54,565 bases of DNA from Komagataeibacter xylinus NBRC 15237 (lineage in GTDB: Bacteria; Pseudomonadota; Alphaproteobacteria; Acetobacterales; Acetobacteraceae). The notes beneath the pieces are model-generated. The model did no database searches, was not told the DNA's origin, and saw nothing but the letters and a program-made list of their open reading frames with translations. Numbering within the stretch: position 1 is the first letter of the stretch; every line of letters starts with the position of its first letter. The DNA lies in the NCBI RefSeq assembly GCF_001571345.1, contig NZ_BCTP01000021.1, positions 1 to 54,565 on the forward strand. Direction: 5' to 3'. This document shows, in pieces, positions 26,421-35,292 of the stretch. A program made the position numbers and the translations under genes.

Positions 26421-27392
26421 TCAGCCGGGAAAGCTGACAATCAGGATACGCCCCGCCACTTCGCGCATGGACCCGCCAGAGGATGTGACCAGCATGCGCA
26501 GGCTGTCGGCAGGGTGCCGCAGGTCATACACGCCGCCCACCAGCCTGCTCGCGGGCACCGTTCCGCGGATGAAGACATAACCGGAATAATGGCGGCGCAA
26601 TATACCCAGCATATCCCCCACGCTGACCGCACTGGCACCAAACAGGCCAGTATTCCACGACCCGACACTATCAGTTGAAATGGCGGCGTGGCGTACGGCC
26701 CCGGTCTGTTCCGTAATGTCGATCTGTTCACCGGCATTGACGGCCTGCTCGGCCGCCATTCCCGCCCGTGGCGCACGCAGCCCGACCGTGCCCTCAGCAA
26801 CACCCAGCACGACGTGCCCACCCCCGCTGCGCACGTCAAACACCGTGCCAATATCGCGTGAGACAATGCCGTCGGCCTCGACAACGAACGCCCGCCGGGG
26901 ATCATGCCTTACCTGGAACAGTGCCTCGCCTTTCAGCAGCATGACGCGGCGGGTATCACCATGCATGTGCACGGCTATGGCGGATGCGCTGCCCAGGGTC
27001 AGGCTGCTGCCATCATCAAGGGCAATCTGGCGCGTCTGGCCGGTGGCCGTGGTGTAATCCGCCTGCAGCCACAGGCGCAGCGAAGGCGCGCAGGCAAGGA
27101 CAATGGCCGCCGCCGCCGCAGTTGCCAGCGCCCCCGCCCGCCATCTGCGGACCGGCAGGCGATGCAGGTTGTCGGGTGTGGGGGCTGGTGGGGACTGCGT
27201 CGCGCCCTGGAGGGCCAGGCGGCCAAGCAGGCGGACCCGCAATGCCTGCTGCCATGCCCGTTCATGCGCCGGATCAGCCTGCCGCCATTGCTGGAGTTCG
27301 GCCTTCAGCCGGGCATCTTCGGGATCATCCTGCACGCGGAGAAGGAATGAAAGGGCCGTATCGTCAGCGTCAGGCGGGGTAATATCTGTCAT
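26421..27392 (-). CDS. FecR-family anti-sigma regulator, second cassette
   Basis: 323 residues. The N-terminal cytoplasmic part is FecR-like: LSFLLRVQDDPEDARLKAELQQWRQADPAHERAWQQAL. One membrane span follows (AGALATAAAAAIVLACAPSLRLWL). The periplasmic FecR domain has TATGQTRQIALDDGSSLTLGSASAIAV, RRVMLLKGEALFQVRHDPRRAFVVEADG and IGTVFDVRSGGGHVVLGVAEGTVGL. The C-terminal STN-contact half ends LRMLVTSSGGSMREVAGRILIVSFPG. It holds its sigma factor inactive until the ferric-siderophore-loaded receptor signals. Located between its sigma and receptor genes with about 100-base gaps. Confidence 0.93.
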   Translation of the reverse strand: MTDITPPDADDTALSFLLRVQDDPEDARLKAELQQWRQADPAHERAWQQALRVRLLGRLALQGATQSPPAPTPDNLHRLPVRRWRAGALATAAAAAIVLACAPSLRLWLQADYTTATGQTRQIALDDGSSLTLGSASAIAVHMHGDTRRVMLLKGEALFQVRHDPRRAFVVEADGIVSRDIGTVFDVRSGGGHVVLGVAEGTVGLRAPRAGMAAEQAVNAGEQIDITEQTGAVRHAAISTDSVGSWNTGLFGASAVSVGDMLGILRRHYSGYVFIRGTVPASRLVGGVYDLRHPADSLRMLVTSSGGSMREVAGRILIVSFPG

Positions 27393-27488
27393 GGACCCAT
27401 ATGCTTTGCAGGCAGGACATGCGCCTTCACATCTCCCTTTCTGTCTGACGATTGAACGGCATGGAAATTAATACCGGCGGGTAAAGCT

Positions 27489-28115
27489 TCATTCTTCACC
27501 AAGCTGCTCGGTAATCCGCTGGAAAGCCTGCCGGAGCATGGCATGCACGCGCGGGGAACTGACGCCCAGGATCTCGGCCACTTCACGCTGTTTATGGCCA
27601 TAGAACTGGCTCAGTTCAAACGCGCGGCGGGTGCGCGGGGGCAGGCCGTCAAGGCAGGCCAGCACGCGGCGGAGTTCATCCTGGCTGGTCAACTGGCGTT
27701 CGGGTGTCAGGATTTCGATGGCATCGGGGCGCAGCATATCCGCATCCCCTGCCCCGTCGGTGGATGTGCTCCGCCTGTCGGGGAAACTGATGGCCTGTGC
27801 GTAGGCGCGTTCAACGGCTTTGGCCCGGCGGGCATCAATGGCAAGGCGGAAAATGACCCGTTTCAGGTAACCGAGCGGGTGCCGGATATCCTGTGGCGTG
27901 GCCGAGGCGCGGATGATGCGGACATAGGCATCCTGCACGATTTCCTCGCCCCGCCATGCGCAGCCCACAACCCGTGCCGCCAGCGCGACAAGATGACGTC
28001 TGTTGCTTTCAAGGACTTCCAGAAAAATCTTGTCCGCGTAGGACACAGGCATGGCCTCCAAGAAGATCGACGCAGGGAATGTCCTGTCATGCGTCGTGTC
28101 TCCTGCTGTTTCCAT
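27489..28115 (-). CDS. FecI-type ECF sigma factor, second cassette
   Basis: 208 residues; the first ~21 may not be translated, since MPVSYADKI at 28052 would be the usual start for the family. Region 2 reads RRHLVALAARVVGCAWRGEEIVQDAYVRIIRA and IRHPLGYLKRVIFRLAIDARR. Region 4 reads LPPRTRRAFELSQFYGHKQREVAEILGVSSPRVHAMLRQAF. FecI-group sigma factors direct RNA polymerase to the receptor operon. The upstream Fur-box-like site (28123-28141) is directly before the first possible start, so iron availability should control its synthesis. Confidence 0.92.
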   Translation of the reverse strand: METAGDTTHDRTFPASIFLEAMPVSYADKIFLEVLESNRRHLVALAARVVGCAWRGEEIVQDAYVRIIRASATPQDIRHPLGYLKRVIFRLAIDARRAKAVERAYAQAISFPDRRSTSTDGAGDADMLRPDAIEILTPERQLTSQDELRRVLACLDGLPPRTRRAFELSQFYGHKQREVAEILGVSSPRVHAMLRQAFQRITEQLGEE

Positions 28116-28122
28116 GTCCTGT

Positions 28123-28141
28123 AATAATAATCATTCGCATA
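28123..28141. promoter_or_regulatory. Fur-box-like site before the second FecI gene
   Basis: AATAATAATCATTCGCATA. On the minus strand it reads TATGCGAATGATTATTATT, close to the GATAATGATAATCATTATC consensus and immediately upstream of the sigma gene. Confidence 0.55.
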
Positions 28142-28376
28142 TTCAAGTTACATATCATGTGGCCGATGTTCCGCATGCCGCCGTCGGGATGCCTGCGGCA
28201 TGCTCGCTGAGCCCATATAAAAGATAGGTAAAACAGTATGTTACATGAATCTGTCCAAAAATATTGGGCGGCGGTTGCCGCGCGCTGTTATTTCCTGCCG
28301 GGATGGATCGTCTGTATGGGATCCATTTACTGAGTTATGCGATAAATGCATAACTGAAAATTAATATTTGCAGACA

Positions 28377-30887
28377 TTACCAGCTATAGGTCACTTTCCC
28401 GATCACATTACGGTTCGCGCCGATATAGCAGCCGGTATCGGCGCCCGCGCAGCTGGGATAGTACCGCTGGTTGAGCAGGTTCTGGGCCGTGACCTGAAAC
28501 AGCATGCCCTTCAGCCGTGGGGCGACAGTATCAAGTGAATACTGTGCCTGCGCATCCACCAGCACATAGCTGGGAGTTACATATTCCAGCGTGTTGTCAA
28601 CCAGCGTATTGCCATTGTAGCGCACGCCCGCGCCAAACCCCAGACCGCTCAACGGACCGTTATGCAGGTCATAATGCCCCCAGACCGAGAATGTCTGCTT
28701 GGGCACCGCAATCGGGCGCTCGCCGGTCAGGTCGCCACTGCCACGCGTATAGGCCACGTCCTGATAGGTATAGGCGGCGATGATGTTCAGGTTGCGCGTC
28801 AGGTCCACATGGGCTTCGAGTTCGATCCCGCGCGAGCGGATGCCGCCGGTCTGGGTATAGAAATCAATATGGACCGGATCGGTTACCAGCACGTTGGTCT
28901 GCTTGAGGTCATACAGCGCGGCCGTGAAAAACCCGTTGAAGCCATGCGGCTGGTATTTCAGCCCCACTTCAAACTGCCGCCCCCGGGTGGGCTTGAACGG
29001 CGTGCCGTTGAACGACAGGTTGTTGGCGGGCTGGAAGGATTCCGCGTAATGGAAATAGGGTGACAGCCCGATGGGGAACGCATACAGGATGCCGCCACGC
29101 CACGTCGTGGCCTGATCGGACTGGTTGAAGCTGCCGCCGCTATCGGTCTGGTCGCGGGTGTCGATGGTGGACCAGTCATGGCGCACGCCGCCCTGCACGT
29201 GCAGGTGGCCCCATGTCATCTGGTCCTCGCCATAGATGCCTTCCTGGTTGGTCGTTATGCTCTGGGCTTCATACAGGTCCAGCTTGCCGATGCTCTGCCC
29301 ATAGGTGGGCGCGAAGACGTCGAGCGAGGGGGCATCGCCGTAATACAGGTTGGCGGAATCACGGATATTCTGCCAGTTGCCGCCAACAATCACGTTGTGC
29401 TTGACCGGCCCGGTACGGAAATGGCCAAGGATCTGCTCTTCCACCGTGATCGTGTCGAAATGCTCCTCCGACCCGTATGCCGCGCGCTCCAGCGTGCGGT
29501 TGTCATCATCGAGCATCCCGCCCGAGGATACCTGCTGGAAAAACGCCCCCACATTCGCGTAACGGGCAAATGACTTGAAGGTCCAGTTGGGCGCGATGCG
29601 GTAGCTTAGCCGGTAGTTCACTGCCGTCTGGGTGCGCTTGTAGGTCTCGAAATTCGGGTCGCCGGGGTAGAAATGGTCCGAAACCTGGCCATTCGGGTTG
29701 GGCAGGATGGTGCCCTGCAGGGGGGCGGTGTCAAAATTGCCGCCACGCGGGTCGCGCTGCCAGAAGGCGGACAGCGTCATGGTCAGCCGGTCATTGGGGG
29801 TCCATGTCAGCGATGGCAGGACACCGAAGCGCTCGTTGCGGGTATGCTCGTCCTGCGTGCCCGATGTGGTGGCGGTTGCGGCCACGCGGTACAGCCACTT
29901 GCCATCACGGTCGATCCGCCCGCCAAAATCGGCGGTGCCACGCACGTAGCCATACGTGCCCCCTTCAACCGAGACGGAATGAACGGGGGTAGCCGTTGGC
30001 TGTTTCGTGGTCAGCACGATGGCCCCTCCGGGATTGGACTGCCCGTACAGGACCGAAGGCGGCCCCTTGAGGATGTCGATCCGGTCGAGCAGGTAGGGGT
30101 CGATCTGCTGGGTGGCGTAATAGGCGCCGTTGAACAGGCGCAGGTTGTCAACAAATTCATCCGCGCCCGCAGCCCCCTGAAAGCCACGGATTTCAACCAT
30201 GTCGAACCGCGTGGTGTAGCCCGATGCCACATCGCCCGACACACCGGCATTATACCGCAGGGCCTCGGCTATGGTGCGGGCGTTCTGCTGGTCGAGCTGC
30301 GCGCGGGTCACGACGGATACGGATTCCGGGGTTTCGATCAGGGGCGTGTCGGTTTTGGTGGCGGCACTCGAATTCTTGGGCACGAGCCCTGCCCGCCCCG
30401 ATGTGGCGTAAACGGCGATCTGCTCTTCTTTCCACCCTTTTCTGCCGCCCTCGTTCCCCTGCCCTTCCACCCGCACCGGATCAAGGGTGATGGCGGACGG
30501 CGCGCGGATGAGCGAGACGGAATGCGCCCCGGTTTTGCTGTAACTGATGCCCGTGCCCGCCAGCAGACCGGACAGCGCCTGTTCCGTCGTCATCTGCCCG
30601 GTCACCGCCCCTGACCGCGCGCCTGCTATCGTGGCGCTGTCGAATGCGATCTGCATGCCTGTCTGCGCGCCAAAGGCGGCAAGGGCGCGGGCGAGCGGCT
30701 GGGCGGGAATGCTGAAGGATTGTGCCGGAGATGGCGGAACGGCCACGCTGCCCTCAACCGCTGCCGCCGCGGCATGATGGCCCGCGGCGGCCCACATGAC
30801 GAACAGCAGGGCGGACGTGCCCGTAAGCAGGCTGGAGCGGGATGGCCGGATGCGATTGGGGCGGCACGGCGGAAGAACATACGGCAT
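28377..30887 (-). CDS. TonB-dependent siderophore receptor with STN signalling domain, first cassette
   Basis: 836 residues. Signal region SLLTGTSALLFVMWAAAGHHAAAAA; STN domain FSIPAQPLARALAAFGAQTGMQIAFDSA through TGISYSKTGAHSVSLI. The plug starts TKTDTPLIETPESVSVVTRAQLDQQNARTIAEALRYNAG, with ILKGPPSVLYGQSNPGGAIVLTTK, the FhuA/FpvA-type siderophore-receptor signature. The barrel ends with IGANRNVIGKVTYSW. It is about 30% diverged by eye from the second receptor, so the two probably take different ferric siderophores. FecR and FecI genes precede it in the same direction. Confidence 0.93.
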   Translation of the reverse strand: MPYVLPPCRPNRIRPSRSSLLTGTSALLFVMWAAAGHHAAAAAVEGSVAVPPSPAQSFSIPAQPLARALAAFGAQTGMQIAFDSATIAGARSGAVTGQMTTEQALSGLLAGTGISYSKTGAHSVSLIRAPSAITLDPVRVEGQGNEGGRKGWKEEQIAVYATSGRAGLVPKNSSAATKTDTPLIETPESVSVVTRAQLDQQNARTIAEALRYNAGVSGDVASGYTTRFDMVEIRGFQGAAGADEFVDNLRLFNGAYYATQQIDPYLLDRIDILKGPPSVLYGQSNPGGAIVLTTKQPTATPVHSVSVEGGTYGYVRGTADFGGRIDRDGKWLYRVAATATTSGTQDEHTRNERFGVLPSLTWTPNDRLTMTLSAFWQRDPRGGNFDTAPLQGTILPNPNGQVSDHFYPGDPNFETYKRTQTAVNYRLSYRIAPNWTFKSFARYANVGAFFQQVSSGGMLDDDNRTLERAAYGSEEHFDTITVEEQILGHFRTGPVKHNVIVGGNWQNIRDSANLYYGDAPSLDVFAPTYGQSIGKLDLYEAQSITTNQEGIYGEDQMTWGHLHVQGGVRHDWSTIDTRDQTDSGGSFNQSDQATTWRGGILYAFPIGLSPYFHYAESFQPANNLSFNGTPFKPTRGRQFEVGLKYQPHGFNGFFTAALYDLKQTNVLVTDPVHIDFYTQTGGIRSRGIELEAHVDLTRNLNIIAAYTYQDVAYTRGSGDLTGERPIAVPKQTFSVWGHYDLHNGPLSGLGFGAGVRYNGNTLVDNTLEYVTPSYVLVDAQAQYSLDTVAPRLKGMLFQVTAQNLLNQRYYPSCAGADTGCYIGANRNVIGKVTYSW

Positions 30888-30919
30888 GGTCAGGTCTCAC
30901 GGGCGGACGGTTGGCAGAA

Positions 30920-30940
30920 AATGCAAACGAATTGCATTCG
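30920..30940. promoter_or_regulatory. Fur-box-like site before the first receptor gene
   Basis: AATGCAAACGAATTGCATTCG, an AT-rich palindrome (ATGCAA ... TTGCAT) about 30 bases upstream of the receptor start at 30887. It resembles the site before the other receptor. Confidence 0.45.
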
Positions 30941-31036
30941 CGTATATTCATGTCCGTTGAGATGATTTTTTTTTAACGGGCTGGCGGAACTTTTTTATGG
31001 TCCGACGCGCGAAAACTGACGGGCCGCCCGGACCCG

Positions 31037-32029
31037 TCAGGGGGTTTTGTGCTCAGCCAGCACCAGGGTGAAGCCCGCGGGGAGTGCCACAAGCCTGCCC
31101 CCATGCAACGCGCACAGGGCCTCAAGCGCCTCCCTGGGGTGGTGCAGGTCATACACGCCGCCAACTGGGGTGGTGTCGTGTTCAAGGCCATGCGTAACGA
31201 TGGTGCCGGGATAATAGCGCCCCAGGGTTTCAACCGCGTCGGACAGCCCTACATCGTTGAGCACCAGTTGCCCCGAACGCCACGAACCGACATCCTCCGG
31301 GTCGATCGTGCCGCGCCAGGCCTGCCCCGTGTGCCGGTCGACCGTGCCCTGCTGGCCTGCGCCCAGGCGCAGGGCGGGGTCGGACTGGCGGGCTACGCTC
31401 ACCATCCCTTCGCGCACCGCAACACGCACATGCGGCCCGGCCATCTGCACATCAAAGCTCGTGCCGATATCGCGCGTCGTCACATTGCCTGCCCTGACGG
31501 CAAAGCCGCGCCTTGCGTCATGCACGACATTGAAAAACGCCTCCCCGGCCAGCAGCGTAACCCTCCGTTCCTGATCCGCGTAATGCACGGCTATGGCGGA
31601 ATGACCCGCCAGGGTCACGGCTGTTCCGTCCGGCAGGCCGAGCGTGCGGGTCTCGCCCGTTTTTGTGTAATGATCAGCCTGCAGGCGCATCATGAGGTCT
31701 GGCGTGGCGAAGGCCAGCAGGCTGGCTGCCACCGGCAGCATGCAGGCCACCGCAATCCGCAACGGGCGCGCCCGGGCCGTTCTGCCAGCCGCAGGCTGCC
31801 GACGTGTTGCGGGCCGGTCAGGCGGGGGCGTTACGGGCACCCGCTGGGCTGTCAGGGTCCAGGCGCGTTCCATCCGGCGCCATGCCCGTTCGTGCTCGGG
31901 GTCGAGCGCGCGCCATGCGGCGCATTGCGCCCGTGCCGTTTCATCATGCGGTGCCGCATTCAGGCGGATTTTCCAGGTGGCAGCTTCCAGCATGGCACGT
32001 TCGGCACCCTGTTTTGGCTGTGTGCTCAT
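31037..32029 (-). CDS. FecR-family anti-sigma regulator, first cassette
   Basis: 330 residues from MSTQPKQG; GGAG nine bases upstream supports this start over the longer frame. Cytoplasmic FecR N-terminus: EAATWKIRLNAAPHDETARAQCAAWRALDPEHERAWRRM. Span: PLRIAVACMLPVAASLLAFA. Periplasmic core: TKTGETRTLGLPDGTAVTLAGHSAIAVHY, RRVTLLAGEAFFNVVHDARRGFAV and IGTSFDVQMAGPHVRVAVREGMVSV, then the C-terminal half YDLHHPREALEALCALHGGRLVALPAGFTLVLAE. It controls the adjacent FecI-type sigma factor and receives the signal from the STN domain of the downstream receptor. Confidence 0.93.
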   Translation of the reverse strand: MSTQPKQGAERAMLEAATWKIRLNAAPHDETARAQCAAWRALDPEHERAWRRMERAWTLTAQRVPVTPPPDRPATRRQPAAGRTARARPLRIAVACMLPVAASLLAFATPDLMMRLQADHYTKTGETRTLGLPDGTAVTLAGHSAIAVHYADQERRVTLLAGEAFFNVVHDARRGFAVRAGNVTTRDIGTSFDVQMAGPHVRVAVREGMVSVARQSDPALRLGAGQQGTVDRHTGQAWRGTIDPEDVGSWRSGQLVLNDVGLSDAVETLGRYYPGTIVTHGLEHDTTPVGGVYDLHHPREALEALCALHGGRLVALPAGFTLVLAEHKTP

Positions 32030-32129
32030 CCGTGTTCGCTCCCCTTCGTTCCGCGCCGGTGGCGTTGAACGTGCTTCCAGCAACAGGGACGGCGCACAGG
32101 TCTGTTTTTCAACGGTAGAGGAAAAATCT

Positions 32130-32639
32130 TTACGGCTCCATGTCTGGCAGGGCCGCAGCACAGGCCACCAGCGCGATCTGGATCATCTTGTGCACGCGCG
32201 TGGTGGAAACGCCCAGAACGGTTGCAATTTCGTGCAAGGTGTACCCGCCGATGCGGTACATCTCGAACGCGCGGCGGGTGCGTGGCGGCAGGCTGTTCAG
32301 GGCATGGGCCACGCTATGCAGTTCCTGCCGGTGCCCGCAATGGATTTCGGGCGATATGGACCCCGCGCCTGTATCGGCCAGCAGGCTGTGATCGATTTCG
32401 GTCGGGATATGCCTGCGCGCGGCACGGAGATGATCAAGCGCCAGATTGCGTATGATTGCGCCAAGATAGGCGACCGGGTTGAAAATGACCCTCTGCCGCC
32501 TGACGGATGCAAGCTGAACAAAGGCATCCTGCACGATATCTTCTGCCTGTGCCGTGCAGCCGACCATGGAGGTCGCGAGAGACACGAAACGGGGCCGGTT
32601 TGCCAGGTAGGTTTCCAGAAGATGATCGGTCGAGGCCAC
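32130..32639 (-). CDS. FecI-type ECF sigma factor, first cassette
   Basis: 169 residues, GTG start with AAGGA upstream. Region 2: LETYLANRPRFVSLATSMVGCTAQAEDIVQDAFVQLA and NPVAYLGAIIRNLALDHLRAARR. Region 4: LPPRTRRAFEMYRIGGYTLHEIATVLGVSTTRVHKMIQIAL. Short linker and length are typical of FecI. A Fur-box-like site at 32704-32722 lies upstream. Divergent from the second PepSY gene, sharing the intergenic region. Confidence 0.92.
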   Translation of the reverse strand: MASTDHLLETYLANRPRFVSLATSMVGCTAQAEDIVQDAFVQLASVRRQRVIFNPVAYLGAIIRNLALDHLRAARRHIPTEIDHSLLADTGAGSISPEIHCGHRQELHSVAHALNSLPPRTRRAFEMYRIGGYTLHEIATVLGVSTTRVHKMIQIALVACAAALPDMEP

Positions 32640-32703
32640 GGCCTGAAGGTTCCTTGACAGCTTGCGTCAGTGCCCGTACGGGATATGGGCCTTCCTTATA
32701 TGA

Positions 32704-32722
32704 ATATAAGAATCATTATCAA
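32704..32722. promoter_or_regulatory. Fur-box-like site between the first FecI gene and the PepSY gene
   Basis: ATATAAGAATCATTATCAA; minus strand TTGATAATGATTCTTATAT contains GATAATGATTCTTAT, the best Fur-consensus match in the window. In a divergent intergenic region, it could repress both the sigma gene and the PepSY gene. Confidence 0.6.
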
Positions 32723-32878
32723 TGCTAGAACTGCGCTGTGATGTTTCGATACAATCCGGGGCTTTCATGCAGGCCCTGCCCCGGCAGGGCGTATGGGGAA
32801 ACCGGGAATTAAATATGCAAATGCGTCTTATTTTCTTCTATTGCTCCGCCCCGACCGGCGTGCCAGATCCTGCCAGAT

Positions 32879-34082
32879 GGCTGCCCTGACCCTTAAAACC
32901 GTTCGTCCGGCCCTTGTGCGCCTGCACCGATATACGGGGCTGCTGCTGTCGGGTGTGCTGTTTATCGCGGGGCTTACGGGAAGCATCAGCGTGTTCCGCA
33001 CGGAAATCGATGCGGCCCTCAACCCGGACCTGTATCACGCCCCCGCCCCGGCGCAGCCCCTGCCGCTTTCAACCATACTGGCGCGGCTGGAGGCACAGCG
33101 CCCGGAAACCCGGGTGACCGCCCTGCTCTATCGCCCCCCGGCAGGCCGTGCGATCGAAGCCTATTCTGCCGAACAGGTCGCGGGCGGCACCGGGCCGGTT
33201 GAGCATGAAATCTTTCTCGACCCCGCCACGGGGCGCATTCAGGGCATGCGACCGACCGAAGGGTGCTGCCTGAGCCGTCGCGCGCTGATGTCCTTTGTGT
33301 ACCGGCTTCATTATTCCCTCGATCTGGGCCAGGCGGGGCTATGGATCATGGGTCTTTCGGCCATTCTGTGGTCAATCGACTGTGTTGTCGGTCTTGTCCT
33401 GACCTCTCCGTTGCACCAGCCCGCATGGCGGCGCGCGTTCTGGCAGAGATGGGGCAAGACATGGACCCTTTCCTTCAGGCGCTCGGCCATACGGATCACG
33501 TTCGACCTGCATCGGGCCGTCTCGCTGTGGCTATGGGTTGTGTTGCTGGGCATTGCCATAAGCGGGGTGGCGCTGGCGCTTGAAGATGAAGTGTTCAATC
33601 CCGTCGTGCGCACCATCCTGCCAACAGACCCACCCATGACGGACACGCAGGCACAACCCCATCCGGTTACGGTTGATCAGGCCGAAAGCATTGCCGCAGG
33701 CTTCGCACGCGTCCACGGCCATGCGGAAAGACCCGCCGCCGTGCTGCTCGACCCTGATGGCGCGACGGCCCTGTTCTATCTTTTCAGCAATGATGGCACT
33801 GACCCTGCCGGGCTGGGCAGCCCCATGGTGACCATCGACCTCAAGACCGGCCAGGTGACGGATGGCGCCATGCCCGGACAGGGGGCCGCGGGAAATCTGG
33901 TGATGCAGATGCAACTGCCGTGGCATGGCGGCAGGCTGGCGGGGCTGGCCGGTCGCATTGTCATCTGCCTGTCGGGGCTTGTCGTGTGCATGCTGACGGT
34001 AACAGGAGTCATGATCTGGCACCGTAAACGGCAGGCATTGCGGATGCTCCCCCCTGCCGCGCGCGATGCGACCCGGCCGTAA
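32879..34082 (+). CDS. PepSY-associated membrane protein (putative siderophore-iron reductase type), second copy
   Basis: About 400 residues from MAALTLKTV, preferred over the ATG at 32793 because family members begin just before the first span. First span: VRLHRYTGLLLSGVLFIAGLTGSISVF. Periplasmic PepSY-like region: LPLSTILARLEAQRPETRVTALLYRPP. Central spans: LGQAGLWIMGLSAILWSIDCVVGLVL and ITFDLHRAVSLWLWVVLLGIAISGVALAL with conserved His. Last span: LAGRIVICLSGLVVCMLTVTGVMIW. It is divergent from the FecI gene beside a Fur-box-like site, so ferric-siderophore reduction in the inner membrane is plausible. Confidence 0.87.
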
Positions 34083-34090
34083 AGCGTGGC

Positions 34091-34381
34091 GTGCTCCACA
34101 GAACCGCCGGGGCCGCCATCGTCAAACCCCTGGCCAGCGAAGGCGCATTGGTGCGCTTTACATGGGCCGGTTCGCGCGCGAAGCCTGAAGACCTTGCCCG
34201 CGGGAGCGGGGCGGACGCCATTCAGGCTGATGCAACCGACCGTGGTGCAATCCTTGCCGCCACGCGCGACGGCAGGCCAGTCGATATTTTCGTCTTCAAC
34301 GCCGGGATCTGCATTGCCAGAGATCCGCTGACATATGCCCCTGACCGGGACCTTGACGGGCTGTTTCGTACATGCTGTTAA
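34091..34381 (+). pseudogene. Short-chain dehydrogenase fragment
   Basis: About 96 residues: GAAIVKPLASEGALVRFTWAGS, IQADATDRGAILAATRDG and VDIFVFNAGICIARDPL match the classical SDR core up to the NAG motif. The N-terminal GxxxGxG loop is missing, and the frame stops shortly after LDGLFR, before the catalytic Ser-Tyr-Lys. Only the middle third of a ~240-residue enzyme remains, directly after the PepSY gene. Confidence 0.75.
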
Positions 34382-34474
34382 GGAACGGTACCGTATCGTT
34401 TATATAGACGGCAACAGGCTGCCTGACCACGTGCCGGGTGGCTTCGGTTTTTATGGGAATGAAGGAAGCAGTTT

Positions 34475-34795
34475 ATGTGTGCCAGAATGAAAAAACGCGG
34501 AAACGCGAAGGCGTTCATAAACATGATGGCAGGCGCTGCTTTTGTGCTGTCGGGCATGAACATATGCCATGCAGCCGAAACCACCCGCGCGCGTGAAGCG
34601 CATGCCTGCGAAAAGGATGCTTTCAAATTCTGTGGAAACGACATCCCGAACAAGAAGAAAATTGCCGCCTGCCTGCAGGCCAATCGTGAGCAACTTCGCC
34701 CGGCCTGTCGCGCCATGTTCCCTGCGTCCGACGCGCCTGTTGAAAACATGGCACTGGGCGCCCCCCGTGCCCCTGATTGGCAGGCTGGTCAATAA
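34475..34795 (+). CDS. Small exported cysteine-rich protein
   Basis: 106 residues. AAGGAAG upstream of the ATG at 34475; the second Met (34487) begins a clean signal peptide (MKKRGNAKAFINMMAGAAFVLSG, cleaved near CHA). The mature part has the Cys-rich repeat pattern HACEKDAFKFCGNDIPNKKKIAACLQANREQLRPACRAMF: four cysteines with Phe/Leu spacing as in the GLG1-like Cys-rich repeat of small periplasmic proteins. Two disulfides are expected. Function unknown. It ends only two bases before the stop of the convergent hypothetical gene. Confidence 0.75.
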   Translation: MCARMKKRGNAKAFINMMAGAAFVLSGMNICHAAETTRAREAHACEKDAFKFCGNDIPNKKKIAACLQANREQLRPACRAMFPASDAPVENMALGAPRAPDWQAGQ

Positions 34796-34797
34796 TT

Positions 34798-35070
34798 TTA
34801 CTGGCCCCGCCCGGCCGCCTGCGCGGCCCTGAGGAACCATGCCGCCCGTTCCGTGCGATCCCCGTCCTTCAGGCTTTTCTGCACCCCCAGCGTGAGCATG
34901 GCCTCGCAATCGCCCTTCCCGGCGGCCTGCTCGAGCAGGGGAAGCAGGTCATCAGCCATGACTTCGGGCGCATCGTTCCGCTTGTCCGCCTTATCAAGGG
35001 CAAGGGCCAGCCCCGCAGCGATGCGGCTTCTGAAAGGATGGGAGGAACCAGAAGTGCAATCATCCTGCAT
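34798..35070 (-). CDS. Hypothetical Sel1/TPR-like helical protein
   Basis: 90 residues. The end (LLPLLEQAAGKGDCEAMLTLGVQKSLKDGDRTERAAWFLRAAQAAGRG) has the helix-turn-helix rhythm of Sel1-like repeats (small-residue pattern A..LG......D...A..W...AA). No signal peptide or span is visible. Start uncertain, no strong ribosome site. Composition is protein-like. Confidence 0.45.
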   Translation of the reverse strand: MQDDCTSGSSHPFRSRIAAGLALALDKADKRNDAPEVMADDLLPLLEQAAGKGDCEAMLTLGVQKSLKDGDRTERAAWFLRAAQAAGRGQ

Positions 35071-35292
35071 GTGATGAGATCGATATTACATGCGAACAGT
35101 ATGACCGGCGTGCATTTCAGGCCATCTTCCAAAGCATGGGGATTGTGGCGCTTGGGCGCGGGCAAAAACCATCATCAGCCATGCCGCGCTGCGTTGACGT
35201 GGCACGGTGCCCCCCGTAATAGTCCGGCCTCCCGCACCCGCGAAGCCCGAACAGGCGTAGCCTTTACAGAGCGCCGGAGGCGCTGCTTGACC

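Noticed and set aside
34777-35292. N-terminal extension of the DEAD-box helicase frame
   Set aside because: The extension is not protein-like, overlaps the 3' end of neighbouring genes, and a CGGAGG site precedes the ATG at 35293.
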